A DNA stretch of 32,365 nucleotides. It comes from Sphingobacteriia bacterium. GTDB taxonomy: Bacteria > Bacteroidota > Bacteroidia > Bacteroidales > 4484-276. Under the pieces are notes generated by a model. The model was not told the origin of the DNA. It saw nothing but the letters and a program-made list of their open reading frames with translations, and did not search any database. Below are positions 1 through 7,775 of this stretch, in pieces. The stretch is from positions 1 through 32,365 of the forward strand of contig RZYY01000019.1 of the NCBI GenBank assembly GCA_009930115.1, given 5' to 3'. Numbering within the stretch: position 1 is the stretch's first letter; every line of letters begins with the position of its first letter. The translations under genes were made by a program, and so were the position numbers.

Positions 1-1417
1 CCTCCATTCCTGTTGTAAAAGTGATCACATCACCATAGGCTGTACCGGCACAATTGATGGCATAAGCCCTTATGTTGTACTGTGTGCCCTGTTCCAGACC
101 GGAAATTACACCATAAAATTTCCCCAGTCCGTTTCCGCACATCATGCTACCATCGTTTATTTCCAAAGTTGGAATAGTTTCAGCACTCCAGCACAAGCCA
201 CGTTCAATCACCACACCGTTCCCGTCATCGCTCGCTTCTCCTCCGCCGGTAGCCTGGGTAGTAAGAATATTGGTAACCGGCAAAGTGGAGACTGTGGGGA
301 GTTGAATCTGGGTTCCCTGACTGCGGACACAACGGACTGAGAAGCCAGCCTGCTTGTTGTTGGCATACCTTGTAGCACTTGTACCGAGGTAGCTGAGCCC
401 ACGACTCCAGGCATTCCCCCCCTGAAATTCATTGGAAGCCCAGAAATACGCGTAAAATGACAAATTGATAAATAAACCTTCGAGATTGGTAAATCCGGCA
501 GGAAGACCGCTAAAACCGCTCTGATTGGTAGCCCCTTCATTGGGTTCTGACCATAATCCCGTCCCTTGTTGCATTGTTCCCGTAGTTTTCATTTTTCCAC
601 CTGCTATTTCATGACCTCCCAAAAAACCAATCAGTGCATCCCAGTCATCATCAGCGGGAATATGCCAACCACCATTGGTCGGGCATATTCCCTGACTTCC
701 GGCTACTCCGACATAATTCATCATTTCATCCCAGGTGTATAATCCACCATATATTCCACAATTCGATTCATTGTTTTCCCAGCAGTATCTTTCAACAACA
801 TCGTTATCAGATTGCGGTACCGAAGAAAGAATCATCTGTCCAAAGTTTAAATTTTCAGCCATCCAGCAATGATCACCAACAGGTATGGTAGCATAAGACT
901 TCCCGTCGCGCTCATCAATAAAAGGAAGACCACACTGCCAGTCATTAACCACTGGTATTAAATTACCCAGCGTGTCCACGGTAATATTCCATTGATTTCC
1001 TTTTGGATCAGTAAGCATTAACGATTTTGAATTTATTGCATAGGGGACGTCAATAAACTGCGCTGTGCCGATTACCTGATAACTGTCGTTACCGTCAAAG
1101 TCTGCTGCAAGCTGAAAAAAATGTTTTGAGGCACCCCATTGAATCTGGTTGAAAGTACCGAACTGCGGTAGTCCTGAACCTATTACCAAAGCCACCATTC
1201 CAACAGCATTGGTTTGAACATTGTGAATTTCGGTGTAAATGATCTCGCCGTTGAATCCTCCTTTGATGACACTTATTTGCAGATTGACCGGCTGGTTGGG
1301 AAGTGCATCACCGTTTGAATTTCTGATGATGGTCTGATAGCTGATTCCGTTGGATATTTGTGCTGACAAGCAAATGGCAAGCAAAAAATGAACAATTGTA
1401 ACATAAAAAATTTTCAT
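1..1417 (-). CDS. FISUMP-domain surface/secreted protein (C-terminus cut by window edge)
   Basis: An uninterrupted frame of 472 codons runs on the minus strand from the ATG at 1415-1417 off the left edge, so the C-terminus is missing. Residues 1-20 look like a signal peptide ending in LSAQ. Residues 24-132 resemble the N-terminal module common in exported Bacteroidota proteins (YQTIIRNSNG at the start, GTAQFIDVPYAINSKS at the end). Residues about 162-365 are a Fibrobacter succinogenes major paralogous (FISUMP) domain, with CWMAENL, GGWHIPADDDW and a GFSVRCVRS end motif. Residues about 375-470 resemble a fibronectin-III-like strand domain (TYNIRAYA-type core, here QYNIRAYAINCAG). Such proteins often end in a T9SS sorting domain, but that part is not visible. 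The role is unknown, probably surface-exposed or adhesive. The domain call is strong; the function is not. Confidence 0.85.
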   Translation of the reverse strand, partial: MKIFYVTIVHFLLAICLSAQISNGISYQTIIRNSNGDALPNQPVNLQISVIKGGFNGEIIYTEIHNVQTNAVGMVALVIGSGLPQFGTFNQIQWGASKHFFQLAADFDGNDSYQVIGTAQFIDVPYAINSKSLMLTDPKGNQWNITVDTLGNLIPVVNDWQCGLPFIDERDGKSYATIPVGDHCWMAENLNFGQMILSSVPQSDNDVVERYCWENNESNCGIYGGLYTWDEMMNYVGVAGSQGICPTNGGWHIPADDDWDALIGFLGGHEIAGGKMKTTGTMQQGTGLWSEPNEGATNQSGFSGLPAGFTNLEGLFINLSFYAYFWASNEFQGGNAWSRGLSYLGTSATRYANNKQAGFSVRCVRSQGTQIQLPTVSTLPVTNILTTQATGGGEASDDGNGVVIERGLCWSAETIPTLEINDGSMMCGNGLGKFYGVISGLEQGTQYNIRAYAINCAGTAYGDVITFTTGME

Positions 1418-1457
1418 AATAACCTGTTTTTTTAACCCGAATGAAAACTTTTGGGTG

Positions 1458-1485
1458 TAAAGATAAGAATTTTAGAAACAAACAA
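1458..1485 (-). promoter_or_regulatory. Probable promoter of the FISUMP gene
   Basis: Read on the minus strand, TTG (1483-1485) is followed after 17 bases by TATCTTTA (1458-1465). This differs from the Bacteroidota -7 consensus TAnnTTTG by one base. It would leave a leader of about 35-40 bases before the ATG at 1417. The assignment rests on motif match and position only. Confidence 0.45.
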
Positions 1486-1659
1486 CAGGCTGTATGAAGG
1501 CTTATTTTAAATCAGTTTAAAGGACAATTTCCGTGCAGACTTGATTATACCTGTGAATCCTGATATTTGATAACCTGATAAGGCAATTGGTCAGTTCGTT
1601 AGGTTGAATGTTATCTCCATTAAAGTTCTTCAGTCTTGCAAAACTGTATAAAAGGGTAT

Positions 1660-1690
1660 AAAAAAGAAACCCGGCATATTACCGGGTTTC
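1660..1690 (-). terminator. Intrinsic terminator of the sigma factor gene
   Basis: On the minus strand a perfect 9-bp stem (GAAACCCGG, 7-base loop, CCGGGTTTC; arms 1682-1690 and 1666-1674) is followed by a run of six T. It begins about 22 bases after the sigma factor stop codon. The plus strand has no T-run after the stem, so it should act on the minus strand only. Confidence 0.85.
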
Positions 1691-1711
1691 CTGAAAAGAA
1701 GGTTTTAATTT

Positions 1712-2578
1712 TTACTGTCCTAAATAGGCTTTCAGTAATTTGCTTCTTGAAGTGTGCTTAAGTCTTCTGATGGCTTTTTCTTTGATTTGCCGCACGCGCT
1801 CACGGGTAAGGTCAAACTTCATGGCTATTTCGTCCAAAGTAAGGCCGTGGTTCATGCCAATGCCATAATAGAGGTTAATGACATCCCGCTCTTTTTTGGT
1901 CAGCGTAGCCAGCGAACGTTGGATTTCACGTGCCAGCGATTCTTTCATTAATTCCTTGTCGGTACTTGGATTATCGTCGGAAACGTACACATCCAGCAAG
2001 CTCATGTCTTCATCCTGGGTGAGCGGAGCATCCATCGACACTGTTCTGGTAGTAATTTTCAGAACGTTGTCCACTTTATTTTCAGGAAGATCGAGTGATG
2101 CTGCAATTTCGTCGGCTGAAGGAGGTCTTTCGAATTTTTGCTCCAGTTTCGATGATTCTTTGCGGATTCTGTTGAGCGAACCCACCTGATTTAGTGGTAA
2201 TCTGACAATACGTGACTGTTCGGCGAGAGCCTGCAGGATTGACTGACGAATCCACCACACGGCATAAGAGATGAACTTAAATCCGCGGGTTTCGTCAAAT
2301 CGCTGTGCTGCTTTAATCAGTCCGAGATTGCCTTCATTAATCAGGTCAGGAAGGCTGAGTCCCTGATTTTGGTACTGTTTGGCAACCGATACCACAAACC
2401 GCAGATTGGCCTTGGTAAGCTTTTCGAGTGCTGCCTGATCGCCCTGTTTAATGCGTTGTGCCAGCAAAACTTCCTCCTCGGCGGTAATCAACTCCTCGCG
2501 GCCAATATCCTGCAGATATTTGTCAAGAGAAGCCGTTTCGCGGTTGGTAATAGACTTTGTAATCTTTAACTGTCTCAT
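1712..2578 (-). CDS. rpoD: Primary RNA polymerase sigma factor, Bacteroidota type
   Basis: This 288-residue sigma-70 factor directs core RNA polymerase to housekeeping promoters. Region 1.2 lies at about 17-50. Region 2 lies at 52-125, with the core-binding segment [13 protein letters not shown] and the -10 recognition/melting helix [17 protein letters not shown]. Region 3 lies at about 133-205. Region 4 lies at 215-275, with the helix-turn-helix [20 protein letters not shown]. The large N-terminal region 1.1 of proteobacterial RpoD is absent. That is normal for the primary sigma of Bacteroidota, which recognises -33 TTTG and -7 TAnnTTTG. The ATG at 2576-2578 fits the family start. The gene stands alone, with a strong terminator downstream. 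The symbol follows common usage; sigA would be equivalent. Confidence 0.95.
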   Translation of the reverse strand: MRQLKITKSITNRETASLDKYLQDIGREELITAEEEVLLAQRIKQGDQAALEKLTKANLRFVVSVAKQYQNQGLSLPDLINEGNLGLIKAAQRFDETRGFKFISYAVWWIRQSILQALAEQSRIVRLPLNQVGSLNRIRKESSKLEQKFERPPSADEIAASLDLPENKVDNVLKITTRTVSMDAPLTQDEDMSLLDVYVSDDNPSTDKELMKESLAREIQRSLATLTKKERDVINLYYGIGMNHGLTLDEIAMKFDLTRERVRQIKEKAIRRLKHTSRSKLLKAYLGQ

Positions 2579-2670
2579 TAAAACCCTTTGTTATATTAGT
2601 AAATAATACTTTCGATATTGTGCTTTTAAATTCTACTTTGGTTGAACAGCTTCAATGTAACTTTTACCTC

Positions 2671-2699
2671 TTCGAAATATTGTATTTTTTATGTTCGAA
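2671..2699. repeat. Pair of TTCGAA palindromes upstream of the sigma factor gene
   Basis: Two identical 6-bp palindromes, TTCGAA at 2671-2676 and 2694-2699, start 23 bases apart, about two helical turns. They lie about 95-120 bases upstream of the rpoD start codon. The spacing could suit a dimeric regulator, but a chance match in AT-rich DNA is possible. Confidence 0.3.
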
Positions 2700-2701
2700 A
2701 A

Positions 2702-2762
2702 TGCAAATTATTGCAAACTGACGGTGGAGATTACCATCGGTCAGTCTGCAATAATTTTTGCA
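2702..2762. terminator. Long imperfect hairpin between htrA and rpoD, probable htrA terminator
   Basis: An inverted repeat pairs TGCAAATTATTGCA at the left with TGCAATAATTTTTGCA at the right, and continues inward through ACTGAC/GTCAGT and a GGTGG/CCATC-type tip. It lies 34 bases past the htrA stop. Short T-rich stretches flank it on both strands but neither is a strong U-tract. It could terminate htrA transcripts or form a stable RNA end. It also lies upstream of rpoD, so a leader role is possible. Confidence 0.5.
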
Positions 2763-2795
2763 AAATTAATTCATTTTTAAGAATGTGTCAACAGA

Positions 2796-4253
2796 TCACA
2801 GACCAAGAGCATAATAGGAACGCTTGCCATTGGGATAAACACCTTCGAGCAATACACCACCACGCTTTCCTTCCAGAAGTTTTTCAATATCATCGGTATT
2901 TTTTACGGGTGATTTGTCAATATGCGTGATGATAAATCCTTCACGTACGCCTTTGTTTAAAAGTTCACCGTGTCTGAGTGTTTTCACCTGAACACCATTT
3001 TTAATACCAAGTCTGTCAAGTTCGGCAACCGGCACTTCTTCGAATACTGCACCAAGCAACTCATTATCAACATTATCTTTACTTACGATGATTTCAGTGC
3101 TGTTTTCACGGTTCTTCAACAAAAGAGATTTTTCGATTATTTTGTTCTCTCTGTTTACTTTCACCGATACACGGTCGCCGGGGTTTCGCTGACCAATGGT
3201 TTCAAGCAGATGGGAGACCGAGTTAATAGGTTTCCCTTCTATTTCGATGATTATGTCTTCGGCCCGGATATCAGCATCATCCGCTGAGCTGTTTTCCACA
3301 ACCGACACCACATATACTCCCTGTGGTGAATCCAGTCCGATTTCATTGGCAAATTCACTGTCTATATCTCTGATAGTTACCCCGATATAGGCCCGCTGAA
3401 GTTCACCGAAAGTAATGAAATCAGTAACTACTTTTTTTACGATATTTACCGGAATGGCAAAGGAATATCCTGCATAACTTCCTGTATTTGAAGCAATGGC
3501 AGCATTTATCCCCACAAGTTCTCCTTTGGTATTTACCAGTGCTCCTCCGCTGTTTCCGCGATTAACAGGTGCATCGGTCTGGATAAATGATTCGATGGCT
3601 CCTGCCGTACCGAGGATATTGATATTTCGGGCTTTTGCACTCACTATTCCGGCTGTTACCGTGGAGGTCAGGTTGAAAGGATTACCAACAGCAAGCACCC
3701 ATTCTCCCACCTGAATCTGGTCAGAATCTCCGTATGGAAGATAGGGCAGGCCGGAAGCATCAATCTTAATCAATGCCAGATCAGTTGACGGGTCAGTACC
3801 AACGATCTCAGCTTCGTATGAACGCTTGTCATTAAGCGTTACTTCAAGTCTGATGGCGTTTTGCACTACATGATTATTGGTTACAATATAACCATCGCTG
3901 GTAATAATCACTCCGGAACCTGTTGCGACAAGCGGCTGGCTTGGTTGGGGCGGCATTCCGAAAAATTCAAAGAAGAAATCATCATAAATGGAATTTCGCC
4001 TGCTTACCTCGGTTTTGATATGAACTACAGCATGAACTGTCATATCGGCAGCTGCGATGAAATCCGGAACATTTTCCGGTACTGCATAGCTCGTAAGATA
4101 AGTTTGTGAAGGAGACTGGGCTGCTGAGTATGATCCGGATGTTGCCGGGTAAGTTACTTCCTCATTATTCCTGTTTTCGAATAATTGATAAGCTCCAAGG
4201 GCAAAAAGACCTCCAAGCATAGCTACTAAAAGAAACGAACCAAACTTTTTCAT
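2796..4253 (-). CDS. degP: HtrA/DegP-family periplasmic serine protease (Do)
   Basis: This 485-residue trypsin-like protease degrades or refolds damaged envelope proteins. An N-terminal hydrophobic segment (residues 4-23) acts as a signal peptide or anchor. The protease domain spans about 65-255 and keeps the full triad: His128 in TNNHVVQ, Asp158 in STDLALIKID and Ser235 in NRGNSGGALV. Two PDZ domains follow. PDZ1 at about 270-370 begins RAYIGVTI. PDZ2 lies at about 395-475 and is more divergent. Length and order match the DegP/DegQ family. A short glutamine/proline loop (FGMPPQPSQP) at 97-106 corresponds to the LA loop and is much shorter than in E. coli DegP. The start ATG at 4251-4253 is the only one that gives a good signal sequence. 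It is transcribed divergently from dapF. Confidence 0.95.
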   Translation of the reverse strand: MKKFGSFLLVAMLGGLFALGAYQLFENRNNEEVTYPATSGSYSAAQSPSQTYLTSYAVPENVPDFIAAADMTVHAVVHIKTEVSRRNSIYDDFFFEFFGMPPQPSQPLVATGSGVIITSDGYIVTNNHVVQNAIRLEVTLNDKRSYEAEIVGTDPSTDLALIKIDASGLPYLPYGDSDQIQVGEWVLAVGNPFNLTSTVTAGIVSAKARNINILGTAGAIESFIQTDAPVNRGNSGGALVNTKGELVGINAAIASNTGSYAGYSFAIPVNIVKKVVTDFITFGELQRAYIGVTIRDIDSEFANEIGLDSPQGVYVVSVVENSSADDADIRAEDIIIEIEGKPINSVSHLLETIGQRNPGDRVSVKVNRENKIIEKSLLLKNRENSTEIIVSKDNVDNELLGAVFEEVPVAELDRLGIKNGVQVKTLRHGELLNKGVREGFIITHIDKSPVKNTDDIEKLLEGKRGGVLLEGVYPNGKRSYYALGL

Positions 4254-4432
4254 ATCCTTTATTTTTAGTTTTTATTGCGGTTATCAATTTTTAAACCATT
4301 TTGAAAAAATCATTTTCGCTCTGTTATGATTTGTTGATTTTGCTCTATCTAACGAATGAAAAACAGGACTGGCATGAAGTTTACTATTAAAAATTGTTAA
4401 TCGTAAGTAAATGTTATCATCAAGGGAATTGC

Positions 4433-4440
4433 TAATTTTG
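4433..4440 (+). promoter_or_regulatory. Probable -7 box of the dapF cluster promoter
   Basis: TAATTTTG matches the Bacteroidota -7 consensus TAnnTTTG exactly and lies 22 bases before the dapF ATG. No convincing TTTG -33 element is seen at the expected distance. It would give a leader of about 15 bases. Confidence 0.5.
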
Positions 4441-4462
4441 CAACCTGACAGAAAAAAAGACT

Positions 4463-5257
4463 ATGCAGCTAAGTTTTTTTAAATACCATGGCGCCGGAAA
4501 TGATTTTATCATTGCAGACAACCGAAATTTTGCCTTCCGGCCCGTTCAGTCAACAGTTGAACAACTGTGTGACCGGCACTTTGGAATTGGAGCCGACGGC
4601 CTGATATTACTCGAAAAAGATGATCATACTGATTTCATGATGCGATATTTCAACCCTGATGGACTTGAAGCCACCATGTGCGGCAACGGTGGTCGCTGCA
4701 TTGTGTCATTTGCTGCTTTCCTGGGTATAATCCGGAAAAAAACAATATTCACGGCAACAGACGGAAGACACGAAGCTGAAATTTTGTCACATCAGCACAA
4801 TACTGATTTCATCAAACTCAAAATGAATGATGTAAAAACAATTGTAAACCTTGAAAAAGGCTTTTTCCTGAATTCCGGTTCACCTCATCTGGTTCGATTT
4901 GAGAATCATATCAACCAACTGGACGTGACAAAGGCCGGAAGAAAATACAGGGATTCAGGGATTTCCGGTTTCGAAAGTGTAAATGTAAACTTTGTGGAAA
5001 ATATCGAAGGGAAACTTTGCAGCAGAACTTATGAGCGGGGAGTCGAAAATGAAACACTTGCCTGTGGAACTGGTGCCGTAGCCATCGCATTGGCTGCACA
5101 TTTAAAAGGATTGATCAAAAACTCACCTGCCGAAATCCATGCTGCAGGCGGAAAACTTACTGTACATTTTGAAGCAGGAAACAACATTTACAGTAACATC
5201 TGGCTGGAAGGGCCGGCAGAAAGAGTCTTCAGCGGAATCATCAATTTACCTGAATAA
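4463..5257 (+). CDS. dapF: Diaminopimelate epimerase
   Basis: This 264-residue enzyme converts LL- to meso-diaminopimelate, the last step before lysine and the peptidoglycan cross-linking residue. Both catalytic cysteines are present: Cys73 in MCGNGGRC and Cys201 in ACGTGAVA. The N-terminal KYHGAGNDF motif is the family signature and sets the start. Length is close to the usual 270-280 residues. It leads a plus-strand run that includes mltG, in keeping with a cell-wall theme. Confidence 0.97.
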   Translation: MQLSFFKYHGAGNDFIIADNRNFAFRPVQSTVEQLCDRHFGIGADGLILLEKDDHTDFMMRYFNPDGLEATMCGNGGRCIVSFAAFLGIIRKKTIFTATDGRHEAEILSHQHNTDFIKLKMNDVKTIVNLEKGFFLNSGSPHLVRFENHINQLDVTKAGRKYRDSGISGFESVNVNFVENIEGKLCSRTYERGVENETLACGTGAVAIALAAHLKGLIKNSPAEIHAAGGKLTVHFEAGNNIYSNIWLEGPAERVFSGIINLPE

Positions 5258-5286
5258 ACTGACGATAAAAACCTATTGAATGTAAA

Positions 5287-5820
5287 ATGTTAAAAGGGGA
5301 AAAAATATTGCTCAGAGCACCGGAACCGTCGGATGTGGATTTGCTTTACTCCTGGGAAAATGATAATAATATCTGGCAGGTTAGCTATAATTCAGCTCCT
5401 GTTTCACGCTTTGCACTCGAACAATATGTCCTCAATTCACATCTGGATATCTACACCACAAAACAACTGAGGCTGATGATTGACAATGTGCACGACGGAC
5501 AAACAATTGGTTCAGTTGATTTATTTGAGTTTGATCCTGAACACCGTCGTGCAGGTATCGGGATTTATCTGCTTGACAATGAACGACAAAAAGGAAAAGC
5601 CTCAGAAGCACTCGGGCTGATGATTGACTATTGCTTTGACAAACTCTCCTTAAAACAGGTGTTTTGCAGTATTGCTCCCGACAATCAGGCCAGTATCGCC
5701 CTGTTCACTGCAAAAGGTTTTCAGCATACCGGAACAAAAAAAAGCTGGTTATTCATCAATAAAAAATGGACTGATGTTTGTTTTTACCAGTTAATAAATC
5801 ATGAATACGGACAATTATGA
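5287..5820 (+). CDS. GNAT-family N-acetyltransferase (RimJ/RimL/SpeG-like)
   Basis: This 177-residue protein covers a single GNAT domain. The RRAGIGIYLLDNERQKGKA stretch (about 96-114) fits acetyl-CoA-binding motif A (R/Q-x-x-G-x-A type), followed by the conserved IAPDNQASIALFTAKGF segment near the C-terminus. The family transfers acetyl groups from acetyl-CoA to amines such as protein N-termini, polyamines or amino sugars; the acceptor cannot be told from sequence. The start lies 29 bases after dapF, and its stop overlaps the mltG start by four bases (ATGA), so it is co-translated with mltG. Confidence 0.85.
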   Translation: MLKGEKILLRAPEPSDVDLLYSWENDNNIWQVSYNSAPVSRFALEQYVLNSHLDIYTTKQLRLMIDNVHDGQTIGSVDLFEFDPEHRRAGIGIYLLDNERQKGKASEALGLMIDYCFDKLSLKQVFCSIAPDNQASIALFTAKGFQHTGTKKSWLFINKKWTDVCFYQLINHEYGQL

Positions 5821-6878
5821 ACCCCAAAACCAAAAAATCATTTGCCCGCACTGTTGCACTTATTTCGCTGATACTGATACTTGCCCTTGGAATTGCAGGA
5901 TTTGCCGTGTATAAAACAATTTTCGGAAATAACACAACCTTAGAAAAGGAACAGGCAGGATATCTTTATCTAAAAACTGGCTCTTCCTACACTGATCTGC
6001 TCGTATCAGTCCAAAATTCAGGTTTGCTGAAAAATTTCAGAACATTCAAACTTGTTGCCGACAGGAAAAATCTTGGAAAACACGTCCATGCCGGCCTATA
6101 TGAGATTCTTTCAGGTATGAGCAACAACGACATTGTCAACCTTTTGCGTTCAGGAAAACAAAAACCTGTGAATGTTATCTTCAATAATATTACTTTCCCT
6201 GTCCAGTTGGCCGGGGTTGTTTCCAGACAAATTGAAGCCGACTCAGTCAGTTTAATCCGTCTTTTTCACAATGAGACCTTTTTGAAAAAATACGGATTAA
6301 CCCCTGCAACCGCACCCGCAATGTTTATTCCAAATACTTATGAATTTTACTGGAACACCCGTGCCGAAGAGTTTTTCAGCAGGATGCACACTGAATACAA
6401 AAAATTCTGGACTACAAAACGAAAGTTACAGGCGGAACTTTTAAACCTCAATCCTCTGGAAATTTCCATCATCGCCTCGATTGTGGAAAAAGAAACCAGC
6501 CAAAACGATGAAAAAGCCAGAATCGCCGGTGTATATCTCAACCGGCTGAAGCGTGGCTGGAAACTACAGGCAGATCCTACAACAGTTTATGCCATTTATC
6601 TGGAAACAGGCAGCATGCCCAGACGTGTACTTCGTAATCACACCCAACTCGAATCACCTTACAACACTTATTTTTTCAAAGGCCTGCCTCCCGGCCCAAT
6701 CTGCATGCCTTCCGTGGCAAGTATAGATGCCGTGCTCAACAGTGAAAAACACAACTACATGTTTTTTGTAGCCAGCCCCGACGGATCCGGTTATCATCGT
6801 TTCTCGGCAAGTTACAGTCAGCATCTTATCTATGCACGTGAATATCAAAAAGCTCTTAATAAACTTCAGCTAAACTAA
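5817..6878 (+). CDS. mltG: Endolytic murein transglycosylase MltG (YceG-like)
   Basis: This 353-residue inner-membrane lytic transglycosylase cleaves nascent glycan strands and is thought to set strand length. One transmembrane helix lies at residues 12-32 and the rest would be periplasmic. The YceG signature is clear: IIASIVEKETSQNDEKARIA at about 218-237 carries the catalytic glutamate (in SIVEKET, Glu224 by alignment with the E. coli enzyme), followed by GVYLNRLKRGWKLQADPTT and GLPPGPICMPS. A LysM-like segment (YLYLKTGSSYTDLLVSV) sits after the membrane helix. Length matches the family. The start ATG overlaps the stop of the acetyltransferase gene. Confidence 0.95.
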   Translation: MNPKTKKSFARTVALISLILILALGIAGFAVYKTIFGNNTTLEKEQAGYLYLKTGSSYTDLLVSVQNSGLLKNFRTFKLVADRKNLGKHVHAGLYEILSGMSNNDIVNLLRSGKQKPVNVIFNNITFPVQLAGVVSRQIEADSVSLIRLFHNETFLKKYGLTPATAPAMFIPNTYEFYWNTRAEEFFSRMHTEYKKFWTTKRKLQAELLNLNPLEISIIASIVEKETSQNDEKARIAGVYLNRLKRGWKLQADPTTVYAIYLETGSMPRRVLRNHTQLESPYNTYFFKGLPPGPICMPSVASIDAVLNSEKHNYMFFVASPDGSGYHRFSASYSQHLIYAREYQKALNKLQLN

Positions 6879-6885
6879 AATAAGA

Positions 6886-7320
6886 ATGATGAAACTGAAT
6901 CAAAACAGCCACATTACACCTATAATGCTGTTAATCATGACATTAGTGTTAATCTTTCCCTCATGTAAAGATAAAAAAGCATCCTCCCGCGATAAAGTTC
7001 GGAGCGGAGTAGTTAAACTCTACAAAATGCAAATGGATGAAGCGCTTGCAGATTTCGAAAGTGCTGCCGGCCTTGATCCCGAAAACCAGGAAGCATGGTT
7101 TTATATCGGAACAGTATATCAAAACCGGCAGGATTACCATACTGCCATCGACTACTTTACCAAAGCCATTACAATCAGGGAAGACTATGCTGATGCCTAT
7201 TATAATCGCGGATTATGCTGGTTTTATCTTGGCGACCGGAACAAATCCTGTGAAGACTGGTTCAAGGCTGAAGATTATGGTCGCGAAAACATAAATGACA
7301 GAACTGAAAAATGCAGGTAA
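6886..7320 (+). CDS. TPR-repeat lipoprotein, hypothetical
   Basis: This 144-residue protein has a signal peptide ending in a lipobox-like IFPSC (Cys27), so it is probably a lipoprotein. Residues about 45-140 hold two to three tetratricopeptide repeats, for example AWFYIGTVYQNRQDYHTAID and AYYNRGLCWFYLGDRNKSCE. TPRs are protein-protein scaffolds; no enzymatic site is seen. It starts 7 bases after mltG, so it is probably co-transcribed and may serve cell-wall complexes; that link is inference from position. A second ATG three bases downstream is an equally good start. Confidence 0.75.
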   Translation: MMKLNQNSHITPIMLLIMTLVLIFPSCKDKKASSRDKVRSGVVKLYKMQMDEALADFESAAGLDPENQEAWFYIGTVYQNRQDYHTAIDYFTKAITIREDYADAYYNRGLCWFYLGDRNKSCEDWFKAEDYGRENINDRTEKCR

Positions 7321-7365
7321 CTCAATTAACCTGCACTTGTTTAATTCATTAAATTTTTAAGCGTT

Positions 7366-7704
7366 ATGCCACTTTTCAAAATTCTAACCAACACCAATTT
7401 ACCCGACAAAAAAGCTTTTGTCAAAAGAGCATCCGCAGAAATCGCTGCTATACTCGGTAAAAGCGAACAATATGTGATGGTAATTCTTCTGCCTGAACAA
7501 GAGTTGTTTTTCTCGGGCAGCTATGAACCTGCCATATACGTTGAGTTGAAAAGTATTGGATTGCCGGCAGCCAAAACCGGAACAATTACTGCTGCCATGA
7601 TGGAATTTTTGCATAAAGAAACAGGCATCCCCCCGTCACGAATCTATGTCGAATTTACTGATGTACAGCGTCAATGGTGGGGATGGAACAGTGATACCAT
7701 GTAG
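7366..7704 (+). CDS. MIF-like tautomerase (phenylpyruvate tautomerase family)
   Basis: This 112-residue protein aligns end to end with macrophage migration inhibitory factor and its bacterial relatives. Pro2, the catalytic base after removal of Met1, is present. So are the active-site lysine (Lys32, in GKSEQY), the KSIG turn and the C-terminal GWN. The CxxC motif of mammalian MIF is replaced (AIYV), so thiol oxidoreductase activity is unlikely. The position of MIF Asn97 is Glu here (YVEFTD). The family forms trimers and tautomerises phenylpyruvate-like enols; the natural substrate in bacteria is unknown. The gene follows the TPR lipoprotein by 45 bases and converges on the SpmA-SpmB gene. Confidence 0.85.
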   Translation: MPLFKILTNTNLPDKKAFVKRASAEIAAILGKSEQYVMVILLPEQELFFSGSYEPAIYVELKSIGLPAAKTGTITAAMMEFLHKETGIPPSRIYVEFTDVQRQWWGWNSDTM

Positions 7705-7775
7705 GTCAGGTTAATTTCTGCAAATCTCTGCTACTGTCCGTTAGCATACAATTTCTGTCAACCCGATCGGTCTGA

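Noticed and set aside
208-540. 110-codon minus-strand frame near the left edge
   Set aside because: It is an out-of-frame shadow of the 472-codon FISUMP frame on the same strand.
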